Below are positions 1 to 8,964 of a DNA stretch of 44,015 nucleotides, piece by piece. The notes beneath the pieces are model-generated. The model made no database searches. It saw nothing but the letters and a program-made list of their open reading frames with translations, and was not told the origin of the DNA. The translations under genes and the position numbers were made by a program. Numbering within the stretch: the stretch's first letter is position 1; each line of letters opens with the position of its first letter. This stretch comes from Thiomicrospira sp. (GTDB taxonomy: Bacteria > Pseudomonadota > Gammaproteobacteria > Thiomicrospirales > Thiomicrospiraceae): positions 1 through 44,015 of the forward strand of contig JAUUDE010000060.1 in NCBI GenBank assembly GCA_030826915.1, read 5' to 3'.

Positions 1-21
1 ACAACGAGAATATCTGCTTAA

Positions 22-166
22 ACGCCCACCCGAGGGGCTGCGCCAGTTTTCCCTCAACTTCGTTAGAATTTCTTATGTTATCTAGATAGCACTTCAAAAT
101 TCTGCCTTGTTGAGGAAAAGCTGGCTTTGCCATAATTTAAATGAGTTATTCAGAGTCGACTATTTA
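22..166. repeat. Dispersed MITE-like hairpin repeat, family 1, copy A
   Basis: A roughly 145-base stretch that recurs near 23286-23436. Positions 62-150 match 23330-23420 almost base for base, including the TTATCTAGATAGC centre. The unit folds on itself: GCCAGTTTTCCCTCAAC at the left pairs imperfectly with GTTGAGGAAAAGCTGGC at the right. The right end carries AGAGTCGACTATTTAT, the inverse of the left end of copy B, but the left end here is degraded. It has no coding capacity. Seen directly: two copies and the inverted arms. Inferred: a non-autonomous mobile element. Confidence 0.75.
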
Positions 167-339
167 TACAGGCAGAATGAAATGTGTCATTCTTCAAGTC
201 TAAATTTAGTTTGAATTGGCATGCTTTATGCATATGCTCTTTACAAAATATAATTATACAAAACAAACGACAATAAAATGACGGTTCAATATCCTTTGGA
301 TATATGAATTGCAGATAATACTGACACAAGGATTGGAAT

Positions 340-837
340 ATGGCCATTGATTTAAGAGAGGTTGAACCTTTAGGCTCGAAAAGTGTATTGTTAGAACAGG
401 CAATGCGTCGCAAACGTGCAGGTGAAGGTCAGCAAGAGCGTTTTAATGATATAGATATGTCTGATATGATTACGCCTGATTTTGAGTGGTTAAAAGAGGA
501 TAAAAGCGCCATTGAGAGTTTGGTCAAGCAGATGGATGTTTCTATTGGCCAATTAGCTGTTCAGCTGCGGGATTTAGATGAAAAGACAAAGAAATCACGT
601 TTAACTGTGGAAAAAGAACAGCAGTTACTTTTTAAACAGATTAAAACGCTTAACTCATTATTAAAAAAACAAGTCGATATTTTTTCTGCAGTAGAACGTC
701 AAGTATCTGAGATTCAAATTAAACAAGAAAGTTTGATTCTTCAAATAGGAATAGGGTTGATTGCTGGTTTAATGTCAGCCGTGACAATTTTGGCTACAGC
801 GCCATGGTTAACCGTTTTTATGGAAAGCATCAGATAG
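340..837 (+). CDS. Unknown membrane-anchored coiled-coil protein
   Basis: A 165-residue protein I do not recognise. Residues 1-60 are polar and charged. Residues 60-130 are rich in K, E, Q and L with heptad-like spacing, as in a coiled coil. Residues 134-160 form one hydrophobic segment (beginning ILQIGIGLIAGL) with only a few residues after it. The layout is that of a tail-anchored protein with a cytoplasmic coiled coil. The start is supported by AAGGA about 8 bases upstream of the ATG. It lies alone between a repeat and a candidate terminator at 911-936. No enzymatic motif is visible, and I assign no function. Confidence 0.7.
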   Translation: MAIDLREVEPLGSKSVLLEQAMRRKRAGEGQQERFNDIDMSDMITPDFEWLKEDKSAIESLVKQMDVSIGQLAVQLRDLDEKTKKSRLTVEKEQQLLFKQIKTLNSLLKKQVDIFSAVERQVSEIQIKQESLILQIGIGLIAGLMSAVTILATAPWLTVFMESIR

Positions 838-910
838 AGTCCTTTGCATATTTCTTAAGCATAGCTCTTAAAAATTGATAATTTTGTGCGTTATTCATCT
901 TCAGATTAAA

Positions 911-936
911 ACGAATAGGGTCTGTACCTTATTCGT
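911..936 (+). terminator. Candidate terminator hairpin after the coiled-coil gene
   Basis: ACGAATAGGG and CCTTATTCGT pair over 10 positions (one G-U) around a six-base loop. The downstream run is T-rich but interrupted. It lies 74 bases after the preceding stop codon. Confidence 0.45.
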
Positions 937-1062
937 CTCATTTCAGTTTTATTTCATTTAGGCGCTTATTTTTGAAAAGTAAATTTCAGTGTCTTATCCT
1001 ATTATTTTGTTAAAATTTATATCAAAATCTTCACTCGTAAAAACAAATTCAAAGCGATTTTC

Positions 1063-2163
1063 ATGCAATTAACGGTCACAAAAAACTTCTGTATTACCCC
1101 AGATTCAGTTGATAAATCGATTTACTACCTTACTTTAGAACAGCAGAACACATCTATTGAAGAGCCCTTAATTTACCAGCCAGGTGACTGGTTAACTGTT
1201 CAAGCAAAAAACCAGTTAGAACTGGTTGATGAGTTGTTAAATATATTGAATTTAACAGGCCAAGAGCTTATTGAACTTAGACGGGTTGGTAGTGTGAGTG
1301 TCTTGGACGCTTTATTAACCCATTTAGAGCTTACCCAGCTTAACCCTGCTATTTTGAGTAAGTTGCAACGTCAGGTGAATATAGGAGATTGGGCTAGTCG
1401 CCAAGAAATGATGGATTTTGCCCAAGGCAAAGATATTCTTGATTTGTTGGCAATCTTTCCCCAGCTCAAAGAGCAGGGGGTGGCATTTTTAAACTGGCTC
1501 TCTCCGCTTGCTCCACGCTACTATTCAATTTCTTCAGCACCAACTGAATCAGACCAAGTGAGTATTTTATATAAATTAGTTGAGTATGAGAATGCGCATA
1601 GAATTCGTTTTGGTGTGGCAAGTAACTTTCTAAAACAACTTCAGCCAAATGATATATTACATGTACAAATAAAGTCTAACCCAACTTTTAAACTTCCTCC
1701 AGATCCCAAAACACCGATTATGATGATTGGTGCTGGCACAGGTTTAGCACCGTTTATTGGTTTTGTAGAACAGCGTATAACAGAATATAAAAAAGGTTTG
1801 GGGCTGGGAAGAAATTTACTGTTTTTTGGCGAAACCTATCGGCAGACTAACTGCCTATTTTGTGAACAGTTCAAGGTTTGGCAAGAGCAAGGTTATGTTG
1901 AAACCTATTATGCTTTTTCTCGTGATCAGAAAGAGAAAGTCTATGTGCAAAACCGTTTAATGGAACAAGCAGCAGAAATTTGGATATTAATAAATCAAGG
2001 CGGACATCTTTATATTTGTGGTAATCAAACACACCTGGCAAAGTCCGTTAAACAAGCTTTACTTGAAATTATTAAACAGCAGGGAAGTTTCTCTCAAGAT
2101 GAGTCAGAGAAATTTTGGCAAACATTGCGTAAACAAAAACGAATACAAATGGATGTTTATTAA
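1063..2163 (+). CDS. CysJ-like FAD/NADPH oxidoreductase lacking the flavodoxin domain
   Basis: A 366-residue protein resembling the reductase half of sulfite reductase flavoprotein, NADPH-cytochrome P450 reductase and related enzymes. Residues 152-158 (RYYSISS) are the FAD-binding R-x-Y-S motif. Residues 223-230 (GAGTGLAP) are the NADPH pyrophosphate loop, followed by the FFGE and YICG segments of the nucleotide domain. The C-terminus QMDVY resembles the RDVY/RDVW end of CysJ. Full CysJ is about 600 residues with an N-terminal FMN flavodoxin; this protein begins directly at the FAD domain and keeps the helical connecting insertion (about 55-145). It would move electrons from NADPH through FAD to a separate acceptor. 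No cysI or flavodoxin gene is adjacent. The start lacks a strong ribosome site. Fold assignment is secure; the partner is unknown. Confidence 0.8.
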   Translation: MQLTVTKNFCITPDSVDKSIYYLTLEQQNTSIEEPLIYQPGDWLTVQAKNQLELVDELLNILNLTGQELIELRRVGSVSVLDALLTHLELTQLNPAILSKLQRQVNIGDWASRQEMMDFAQGKDILDLLAIFPQLKEQGVAFLNWLSPLAPRYYSISSAPTESDQVSILYKLVEYENAHRIRFGVASNFLKQLQPNDILHVQIKSNPTFKLPPDPKTPIMMIGAGTGLAPFIGFVEQRITEYKKGLGLGRNLLFFGETYRQTNCLFCEQFKVWQEQGYVETYYAFSRDQKEKVYVQNRLMEQAAEIWILINQGGHLYICGNQTHLAKSVKQALLEIIKQQGSFSQDESEKFWQTLRKQKRIQMDVY

Positions 2164-2172
2164 ATTATCTGT

Positions 2173-3696
2173 TTAATCCAATAATTTAAGATTGAAACCA
2201 AATCTATTGACTTGTTTTGCTTCACTTTCTAAATCTAAACGGGTTAATGGATGGTCATTTAGCCAGTTGTCATCAAACTCTAAATATAATGTTTTATCGT
2301 CTGCTATTCTCAAAATAGGGTCAACGTGTTCTAAATCTCTACCACGATGAATTCGGACTGCAAGTCTTAATAAAACCGTTAAATATGGCATAAGAGGTTT
2401 GACGCTTTCATCAATTTCATCAAAGGAATTAGGGTTGTACTTGCCACGTTGGTTTAAAACTAGCGCACTTAAAACTTGCTTCTCTTGCTGGTTAAAACCT
2501 GCCATATCTGCTTGAGCAATAAGGTATGAGCTGTGATGACGTGAGCGTTTGAAACTTATAGAAATGCCGACTTCATGTAAGCGACACGCCCATTTTAATA
2601 ACCGTTTTAAATCATATCCATCAGAGTGAAGGTTCCAGATATTATGGCTTTGTTTATAAAGTGACTGAGCTGTTTGGGCAACCATGTCTGCTTGTTCAGT
2701 GTCCACCTCCATCCATTTTTGCATTGCTTTAACACTGATTTCACGAACATCTTCAGCGTTTAAACGACCTAAGGTGTCGAATATTAAACCTTCACGTAAA
2801 GCGTTTTGAGAAACTTGCATGTGTTCAATATTCAGTTCAATAAAGGTTGCCATTAAAATAGCTAAACCACCAACCAACACTGGACGGCGCTCATCTTTTA
2901 AACCGGCTAATTTAATTGAGTACGCAGAGCCGGCTTTGATGAGGGCCTTGCTAAGTTCATGCATACCTTGGAGAGTTATGCCGGATTCTGACCAACTATT
3001 AATTTCTAATATAATTCCAATAGACTTGATAGAACCCGATGCGCCAATAGCAACATTCCATCCTTTTTTACGAAGTGTTTTTCGATGTGGGCGTAAGATT
3101 TGACGACACTTAGCCGTGGCTTCGTTAAAATTTTCCGCCGTTATTTTACCTTTAGGGAAAAAGTTTTGAGTAATACTAACACAACCCATTTCAGTGCTGG
3201 TTAGATGACTGTTTTCAAATTGCTGTCCAATAATATATTCCGTGCTTCCTCCACCAATATCCATGACTAAACGTTGTTCGTCGCTATTAGGTAAGCCGTG
3301 AGCCACACCTAAATAGATTAAACGAGCCTCTTCTTGGCCTGCAATAATTTGAATACTATGGCCAAGTACATCTTTGGCCTGTTTCAAAAACTCACGACTG
3401 TTTGTGGCGTTTCGTAACGTATTGGTGCCAACTGCACGGACATTTTTACTTGGAATGTCCTTAATTCGCTGTCCAAAACGCTCTAAACAAGCAATGCCGT
3501 CTTGAAACGCTTTATCGGTCAGTTTTCCATTTTTATCCAGGCCTGAACGTAAACGCACCATCTCTTTGTGCTTATCAACCACTTGCATTTGACCATGTGT
3601 CTCACGTGCAATGATCATGTGAAAGCTATTTGAGCCCAAATCAATTGCGGCAAAAAGTTCGTCATTAGAAATAGAAGGCGTTGTAGACTCTGTCAT
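2173..3696 (-). CDS. ppx: Exopolyphosphatase (Ppx/GppA family)
   Basis: A 507-residue enzyme that removes terminal phosphates from polyphosphate, and possibly from pppGpp. The N-terminal ASKHA-type phosphate loop FAAIDLGSNSFHM is at residues 14-26. RAVGTNTLRNA and the second phosphate loop VMDIGGGSTEYI follow. Residues from about 310 onward form the helical HD-like C-terminal domain typical of the long Ppx form. It lies 173 bases downstream of ppk1 on the same strand, the usual polyphosphate kinase-phosphatase pairing. The gap suggests either an internal promoter or a loosely spaced operon. Ppx and GppA are hard to separate by eye; the ppk neighbour favours Ppx. Confidence 0.93.
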   Translation of the reverse strand: MTESTTPSISNDELFAAIDLGSNSFHMIIARETHGQMQVVDKHKEMVRLRSGLDKNGKLTDKAFQDGIACLERFGQRIKDIPSKNVRAVGTNTLRNATNSREFLKQAKDVLGHSIQIIAGQEEARLIYLGVAHGLPNSDEQRLVMDIGGGSTEYIIGQQFENSHLTSTEMGCVSITQNFFPKGKITAENFNEATAKCRQILRPHRKTLRKKGWNVAIGASGSIKSIGIILEINSWSESGITLQGMHELSKALIKAGSAYSIKLAGLKDERRPVLVGGLAILMATFIELNIEHMQVSQNALREGLIFDTLGRLNAEDVREISVKAMQKWMEVDTEQADMVAQTAQSLYKQSHNIWNLHSDGYDLKRLLKWACRLHEVGISISFKRSRHHSSYLIAQADMAGFNQQEKQVLSALVLNQRGKYNPNSFDEIDESVKPLMPYLTVLLRLAVRIHRGRDLEHVDPILRIADDKTLYLEFDDNWLNDHPLTRLDLESEAKQVNRFGFNLKLLD

Positions 3697-3869
3697 AAGG
3701 ATGTAAGCATTTTATTTGTTCAGTGATAACCAGTCATGTTGATTAGTTATGGATATCTTGAATGTATTGAATTTAATTTAGCGGTCAGTTTAACGCTTTT
3801 GAATAGAATTGTCTTTAGAACCACGAACCAATCCTTTGCATTTTTAGGTTTGATTCTTGGTAGCTGTGC

Positions 3870-6008
3870 CTACTGGCTGTATTTGTCAATCAGTAAAGTT
3901 TGAGCATTATAGGCTGGCTTGTTATTTCTCTGCTTTTTAAGGTAGCTACCGTCAGGTTGTAACAACCATGCACCTGTGTTGTCTTGGAGGTACATAGCAA
4001 GTCCTTCGGTATAAACTTGCTGGAAACACTCATCATCCAGAATCGGAAAACACGTCTCTACACGAGCAAGAAGGTTGCGCTTCATCCAGTCGGCGCTGGA
4101 ACAAAACAGTTCAGGTTTTGCACCACTGTTTTCAAAATAGTAGATACGGTGATGTTCTAAAAATCGACCAATAATAGATGTAACGGTAATATTTTCTGAA
4201 AGGCCCTTAATGCCAGGTCTAAGACTGCAGATACCACGGACGATTAGGTCTATTTTTACACCTGCTTGAGATGCTTTATAGAGTGATTCAATAATGTCGC
4301 GTTCTTCCAATCCGTTCATTTTAGCAATGATGCGTGCCGGTTTTCCTTGTTCAGCGTGTTTAGCCTCTCGTTCAATACGTTCAATCATGACACTTTTTAG
4401 GGTAAAGGGAGATTGGAGAACAACTTCTAAATCTTTTGTATCGCCAAGACTAGTCAACTGTTGAAAGATTTTAGAGGCATCTCGTCCTATTTGAGGATTG
4501 GCCGTCATTAAACCAAAGTCTGAATAAAAACGTGTGGTGATATGGTGATAATTCCCTGTTCCCATGTGGGTATAGTGATTGATTCGATCGCCTTCACGGC
4601 GCACGACTAGAATCATTTTTGCATGGGTTTTATAACCCACGACTCCGTAGACTACATGTACACCAGCGTCTTGAAGACGAGTAGCTTGTAGTATGTTGTT
4701 GTCTTCATCAAAACGAGCCCTTAACTCAACGACAGCGGTAACCTCTTTGCCGTTTTGTGCGGCTTTTTCCAGAGCTGCAATAATCGCTGAATTTTCTCCA
4801 GTACGATATAAGGTCATACGAATCGCTAAAACGTTAGGGTCTTTAGAAGCTTGTTTCAAAAAATCAATAACAGGGGAGAATGAGTCGTATGGGTGGTGTA
4901 GCAGTATGTCTTTGCTTTTGATTTTATCAAACAGGTTTTCGGGCTCTTTATGGCGTGTGAAAAACTTAAAAGCATTTTTGGATGGGCGTTTTTTAGCCAG
5001 TAAAGATTTTTGTGTATAAGGTTTAAATAGTAAATCAGGGCGCTCAGCCATCGCTGGAACTGTATCTAAACGGTGTAAATTAACAGGGCCGTGGACCCTA
5101 TAAAGTGCACTCTTATCTAAATTAAAGCGATCTAATAGATAGTCAATCATGTGCTGTGGGCAGTTATCGGCTACCTCTAAGCGAATGGCACCACCATATT
5201 GTCGACCTGTTAACTCGCCTCTTAAAGCACTCATTAAGTCATCGACTTCTTCTTCATCAATAAAGAGGTTGGTGTTACGAGTTACTCGAAATTGGTAGCA
5301 TCCGGTTACCGTCATGCCAGGAAAAAGCCGAGAGACATTGGCGTGTAATATAGAGGATAGGAAAACAAAGTCGTTTTCACCATTAGTAGCCTCTTTAGGG
5401 AGCTTAATAATACGAGGCAAAGACCTTGGAACCGGCACAATTGCTAGGCCGCTAGTTCGACCAAATGCATCTTTACCTTCTAAAGAAACAATAAAGTTCA
5501 GTGTTTTATTGAGTACTTTTGGAAAAGGATGAGAAGGGTCTAAGCCAACCGCACTTAATACTGGCTGCAAAGATTCGGTAAAATAATTGGCTATCCAGTT
5601 GCGGTGCTGATCAGTCCAGTGATTGCGTCGTACAAAACGAATATTCTCTTTTTCAAGTGCAGGAATAAGGACATGGTTTAGGGTTTGATATTGTTCATCA
5701 ACGATTTCATGCGCTGTTTTTGATAGACATTCAATGACCTTGGTTGGTGGCTGTTCATCAGGTTGAGTTAAGGCATTTAAATCTTTCGTTAGTTCTAATA
5801 AACTTGCCAAACGCACTTCAAAAAACTCATCCATGTTACTACTAGAAATACATAAGTACTTAAGTCGCTCCAGTAAAGGAATTTCACTGTTATTCGCTTG
5901 CGCTAAAACTCGACGATTAAACTCAAGTAAGCTATGTTCACGGTTGATAAATCGTGGGTATTCAGAGTGATTACTGGCGTGGTTTTTGATAGTTTGTGAT
6001 GATGACAT
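3870..6008 (-). CDS. ppk1: Polyphosphate kinase 1
   Basis: A 712-residue enzyme that polymerises the ATP gamma-phosphate into polyphosphate, of the family's usual length. The N-terminal helical domain begins YPRFINREHSLLEFNRRVL. The phospholipase-D-like catalytic domains contain HHPYDSFSPVIDF, RMTLYRTG, and GYKTHAKMILV with His462, which by alignment to E. coli His435 is the phosphorylated histidine. HMGTGNYH and SSADWMKRNLLARVE follow near the C-terminus. It precedes ppx on the minus strand. No recognisable PhoB box was seen upstream. Its upstream neighbour yidD is 243 bases away on the same strand. Confidence 0.97.
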   Translation of the reverse strand: MSSSQTIKNHASNHSEYPRFINREHSLLEFNRRVLAQANNSEIPLLERLKYLCISSSNMDEFFEVRLASLLELTKDLNALTQPDEQPPTKVIECLSKTAHEIVDEQYQTLNHVLIPALEKENIRFVRRNHWTDQHRNWIANYFTESLQPVLSAVGLDPSHPFPKVLNKTLNFIVSLEGKDAFGRTSGLAIVPVPRSLPRIIKLPKEATNGENDFVFLSSILHANVSRLFPGMTVTGCYQFRVTRNTNLFIDEEEVDDLMSALRGELTGRQYGGAIRLEVADNCPQHMIDYLLDRFNLDKSALYRVHGPVNLHRLDTVPAMAERPDLLFKPYTQKSLLAKKRPSKNAFKFFTRHKEPENLFDKIKSKDILLHHPYDSFSPVIDFLKQASKDPNVLAIRMTLYRTGENSAIIAALEKAAQNGKEVTAVVELRARFDEDNNILQATRLQDAGVHVVYGVVGYKTHAKMILVVRREGDRINHYTHMGTGNYHHITTRFYSDFGLMTANPQIGRDASKIFQQLTSLGDTKDLEVVLQSPFTLKSVMIERIEREAKHAEQGKPARIIAKMNGLEERDIIESLYKASQAGVKIDLIVRGICSLRPGIKGLSENITVTSIIGRFLEHHRIYYFENSGAKPELFCSSADWMKRNLLARVETCFPILDDECFQQVYTEGLAMYLQDNTGAWLLQPDGSYLKKQRNNKPAYNAQTLLIDKYSQ

Positions 6009-6251
6009 ACTGTTTCTCTAAAAACGATAAATTTAAGTGCAAAATTAACTGTTTATTGTAGCTTTTTTGGGGAACGATTTGAGCAATGTACAAGAATTTA
6101 TTGTGATAGTTTTGTGAATTAGTTGGTTAGAAAAAATTAGGTTGGCTCACAATTAAGACATTTAGACGTTTTTTTGAAACCTATGTGTTAGAGATTGATA
6201 AAGCTTGTGGTTGAGACCACTGCTATGCGCAGATTAGCCTGGCATGCTATC

Positions 6252-6551
6252 TTATTTCTTGTCAGATTGGTTTTCTTTTATTTCTGTATTTTGCGGCTTG
6301 TCTTGCGATTTGCACCCGCAGGGTGGAACAGGGTCTACACCACCAGGGTTGCCTGGATGGCAACGACTAATACGTTTAACAGCTAACCAAGAACCTCGTA
6401 AAACCCCATGTTTTTGAATCGCTTCGATTGTGTAGTGGGAACATGTAGGGTAAAAACGACACCTTGGCCCAATTAACGGGCTTATAAATAATTGATAGAA
6501 CCTCACTAAGATAATAATTAGCCACGCAAAGGGATTAGGGATTTTATTCAT
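6252..6551 (-). CDS. yidD: Membrane protein insertion efficiency factor YidD
   Basis: A 99-residue inner-membrane-associated protein thought to assist YidC and Sec insertion. The family pattern is complete: [50 protein letters not shown] and [10 protein letters not shown] chose the ATG at 6549-6551, which gives the standard N-terminus ([10 protein letters not shown]); the longer reading adds residues unlike the family. This start overlaps the stop codon of the upstream EAL remnant by 8 bases, so translation may be coupled to that broken gene. yidD normally sits in rpmH-rnpA-yidD-yidC, so this location is unusual. Confidence 0.93.
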   Translation of the reverse strand: MNKIPNPFAWLIIILVRFYQLFISPLIGPRCRFYPTCSHYTIEAIQKHGVLRGSWLAVKRISRCHPGNPGGVDPVPPCGCKSQDKPQNTEIKENQSDKK

Positions 6552-7062
6552 GAGTCTGTTTGATTGGAGGCACTGGATTAGTATTGAAGAAATTTGCATT
6601 ATTATTCATTAGCCAATCTTCTAAGTCTTTAACAGGTAGAGGTCTGCTTACGTAATAACCTTGAACAAAATCACATTGCAAGCTTTGTAGGTACTGCAAT
6701 TGTTCAACAGTTTCAACACCTTCGGCAACGACTTGAATATTCAAACTATGAGCTAAGTTTAAAATTGCAGTTGCGATACTGATGTCTTCCTCTTCTGTTG
6801 GAATGCCATCCTGCCATGCATAACCAGGTGAATAAGAGGCGATATAAGCACATACAGGTAAGTTTGGAGTAAGGGCTTTCTTTTGTTCTTCTGCAAACGC
6901 AAGTGAAGTGAGAGAAGATATTAGGCTGATAATAAATAGAGTAAGTTTAGGATGTGGAATTTTAAACAAACACGAAATGCCGTTCAACATAGGTGTTGAT
7001 TGTAATAATGAGTAAAATGATTTAAATCTATTTGCGCGGTAATGCAATGGTAGATTTGGCAT
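6544..7062 (-). pseudogene. Internally deleted sensor-EAL protein remnant
   Basis: An open 172-codon reading frame joining two unrelated ends. Residues about 25-57 form a signal peptide (hydrophobic TLFIISLISSLTSLAFA, then AEEQ). Residues 70-86 (VCAYIASYSPGYAWQDGI) look like the start of a periplasmic substrate-binding-like sensor domain. Residues 90-150 (EEEDISIATAILNLAHSL, then VVAEGVET and CDFVQGYYVSRPLP) are the last third of an EAL phosphodiesterase domain. The membrane segment, any PAS or GGDEF domains and the EAL active site between them are missing, yet the frame stays open. The simplest reading is an in-frame internal deletion at about residues 86-90. A phosphodiesterase lacking the EAL motif and exported by a signal peptide cannot be active. 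Confidence 0.8.
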
Positions 7063-7601
7063 TTTTATTGGAATCCCGTTTAGGCTAATAACTAATTTTT
7101 TTATTCAACTTTAGAAGGTAATCGTACCTTTTATAGCGTTTGCCACTTTATAAGTCACGCGAAAGTATGTAAAGCATTTTATTTAATATGCTGGCTAACA
7201 TGCTTTCTCAATAGCAGCAAAAACACCACAAAAACTTACTGTTACTCAAAATAGAATAGCAAATAAAATTAAAATTAGTATTATATCGTAAAAATTTTGC
7301 TTCAAACGAATTTGAAAAATATGATTAGGTCGTGTTCAGTCATGCAAATGTTTCTATTTATTTGCTATGATTAATGTAATTGAGAGCTTTACGTGAGTGG
7401 GCACGAAAGAAAAAAAGATACAATTTTTCTGATTGAGACAATAAATACAGATAATAGCTGGCTATTGCCAAGTTGCCGCCCAACGGAAGTACCCTTGGGG
7501 TATAACGAAAAACAGTGAAATTTTAGCCTTTTTAATCCGTGCATTCATCTCGTGTAAAGCGCTCTAATAATTTTTATCGTTATTCAAAACAGGATTAGAA
7601 A
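7063..7601. other. Long AT-rich intergenic region with a GC-rich leader segment
   Basis: 539 bases between divergent genes. Most is very AT-rich with no ORF. A GC-rich patch at about 7455-7505 contains GGCTATTGCCAAGTTGCC and a small TACCC-TTG-GGGTA hairpin, about 100-145 bases before the EAL-HDOD start. This could be a structured leader. I tried to fit it to the cyclic-di-GMP GEMM riboswitch and could not find the conserved tetraloop receptor or the GCAAA segments. Confidence 0.4.
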
Positions 7602-8801
7602 ATGTCAGAAGTGTTTATAGGCAGACAACCAATATTAGACCGAGAAATGCATGTGTTTGCTTACGAACTTCAATTTCATCTTGGTTTAAATCCTAATAAA
7701 CAAACTATTAAAGCGACCATAGAGTTGATAAAGAAAACCGAAGAGGAAATTGGTTTTCAGGCTATAGTCGGCGACCATAGTGCTATGTTGCACCTACCCA
7801 AGGAATTAATTAAGAAAGAAATCTTGCCAGAGCTTAATCCTGATAATCATTTGGTGCTTGAGATACCTAATAATGTCACTAGAGATGTAGATGTTCTTCG
7901 TTCTCTAAAAGAGTTAAAAGCAGATGGCTCTATGATTGCATTAGATGACTTTGTGGATGATGAATCGAGTTTGAAGCTCGCTGGTATCAGTGATTTTGTG
8001 AAGATTGATGTTGATAACTATACCGAAGTTAAGCTCAAAAAAATGCTTGAAGACTTGCACGCTAAAGGCGTTAAAGTGATTGCTGAAAAAGTTGAAACAG
8101 AAGAAAAGTTTCAATATTTAAAGAAACTTGGATTTGATTACTTTCAGGGGTATTTTTTTACTAACCCCATTATTATTAACGGGCAAAAACTTTCTGGTAA
8201 TAAACTCACTTTGCTTCAGCTTTTAGCAAAAGTAAATGATCCAAATACAGATTTTGATGAGCTCTCTGCAATAATTAGCCACGATGTAGCCCTAAGTCAC
8301 AAATTATTAGTGGCAATCAACAACCCTGCCGCAAGGATTCCCATTCGTGTAGAAAGTGTGGCAGATGCACTTAAGTATATGGGGTTAAAACGCCTGAAGT
8401 TTTGGGTGAATATGTTAATGCTTTCCAGTATGAATGATGTCCCACAAGAGTTGTTAACTACTTCTTTAATGCGTGCGAAATTTTGTGAACTATTAGCCGA
8501 GAACTCGGGGTACTCAAGTGATAAAGATAGTTTCTTTTTGGTAGGTTTGTTTTCTAACTTGAGTGCATTTTTCAAAATAAAGATTGAAGAGCTGGTCGCA
8601 GAGATGCCTTTAGCGGATGATCTGGTTGATGCTCTAGTTGATAAAACAGGACCGATGGGTGAAGCTATTAATATACTGATTAGTATGGAAAGGCTAAACG
8701 ATACATTAAGCGCCCTACAATACGATGGTTTAGGCATTGGACAACTTAGCAATAACTTTATGGCTGCCAATGCTTGGGCACAACAAGTTATTGCTGAATA
8801 A
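7602..8801 (+). CDS. EAL-HDOD signalling protein (YuxH-like), probably non-catalytic
   Basis: A 399-residue protein. Residues 1-205 are a reduced EAL-like domain: IGRQPILDREMHVFAYELQF in place of the active E-A/V-L signature, VLEIP, ALDDF, VKIDVD, VIAEKVET and FDYFQGYFF. Residues 205-395 are an HDOD domain (LLQLLAKVNDP, ISHDVALSHKLL, ESVADALKYMGLKRLKFWV, GLFSNLSAF). The first position reads YEL followed by Q and lacks the metal-ligand context of active phosphodiesterases, so it more likely binds than cleaves cyclic-di-GMP. HDOD proteins usually act in signalling or protein interaction. AGGA lies about 7 bases before the ATG. It is divergent from the EAL remnant across a 539-base gap. Confidence 0.9.
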   Translation: MSEVFIGRQPILDREMHVFAYELQFHLGLNPNKQTIKATIELIKKTEEEIGFQAIVGDHSAMLHLPKELIKKEILPELNPDNHLVLEIPNNVTRDVDVLRSLKELKADGSMIALDDFVDDESSLKLAGISDFVKIDVDNYTEVKLKKMLEDLHAKGVKVIAEKVETEEKFQYLKKLGFDYFQGYFFTNPIIINGQKLSGNKLTLLQLLAKVNDPNTDFDELSAIISHDVALSHKLLVAINNPAARIPIRVESVADALKYMGLKRLKFWVNMLMLSSMNDVPQELLTTSLMRAKFCELLAENSGYSSDKDSFFLVGLFSNLSAFFKIKIEELVAEMPLADDLVDALVDKTGPMGEAINILISMERLNDTLSALQYDGLGIGQLSNNFMAANAWAQQVIAE

Positions 8802-8964
8802 AGGCTTTGCGTTTTTTACAAAGCTTTAAGCAAGTTATATTTAACAAAATTTGACTCGTCTTCAATTTGCCTAATGAAAATAATTTAGGTAATTATAAAA
8901 TCTAAAACTGGATTAAGCCGACACCTTTTAAAATGAAGAGAGCAAAATAAACAGGAGAGTTTTT

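Noticed and set aside
340-837. Phage holin or spanin
   Set aside because: Size and a C-terminal membrane helix allow it, but there are no phage genes nearby and the long coiled coil does not fit a holin.
1063-2163. Truncated cysJ pseudogene
   Set aside because: The frame is intact, begins in plausible sequence and keeps all FAD and NADPH motifs; it is better seen as a stand-alone reductase.
7380-7601. Cyclic-di-GMP (GEMM) riboswitch before the EAL-HDOD gene
   Set aside because: Only a loose TAGCTGGCTATTGCC similarity to the 3' part of GEMM-I; the GCAAA segments and tetraloop/receptor are missing.
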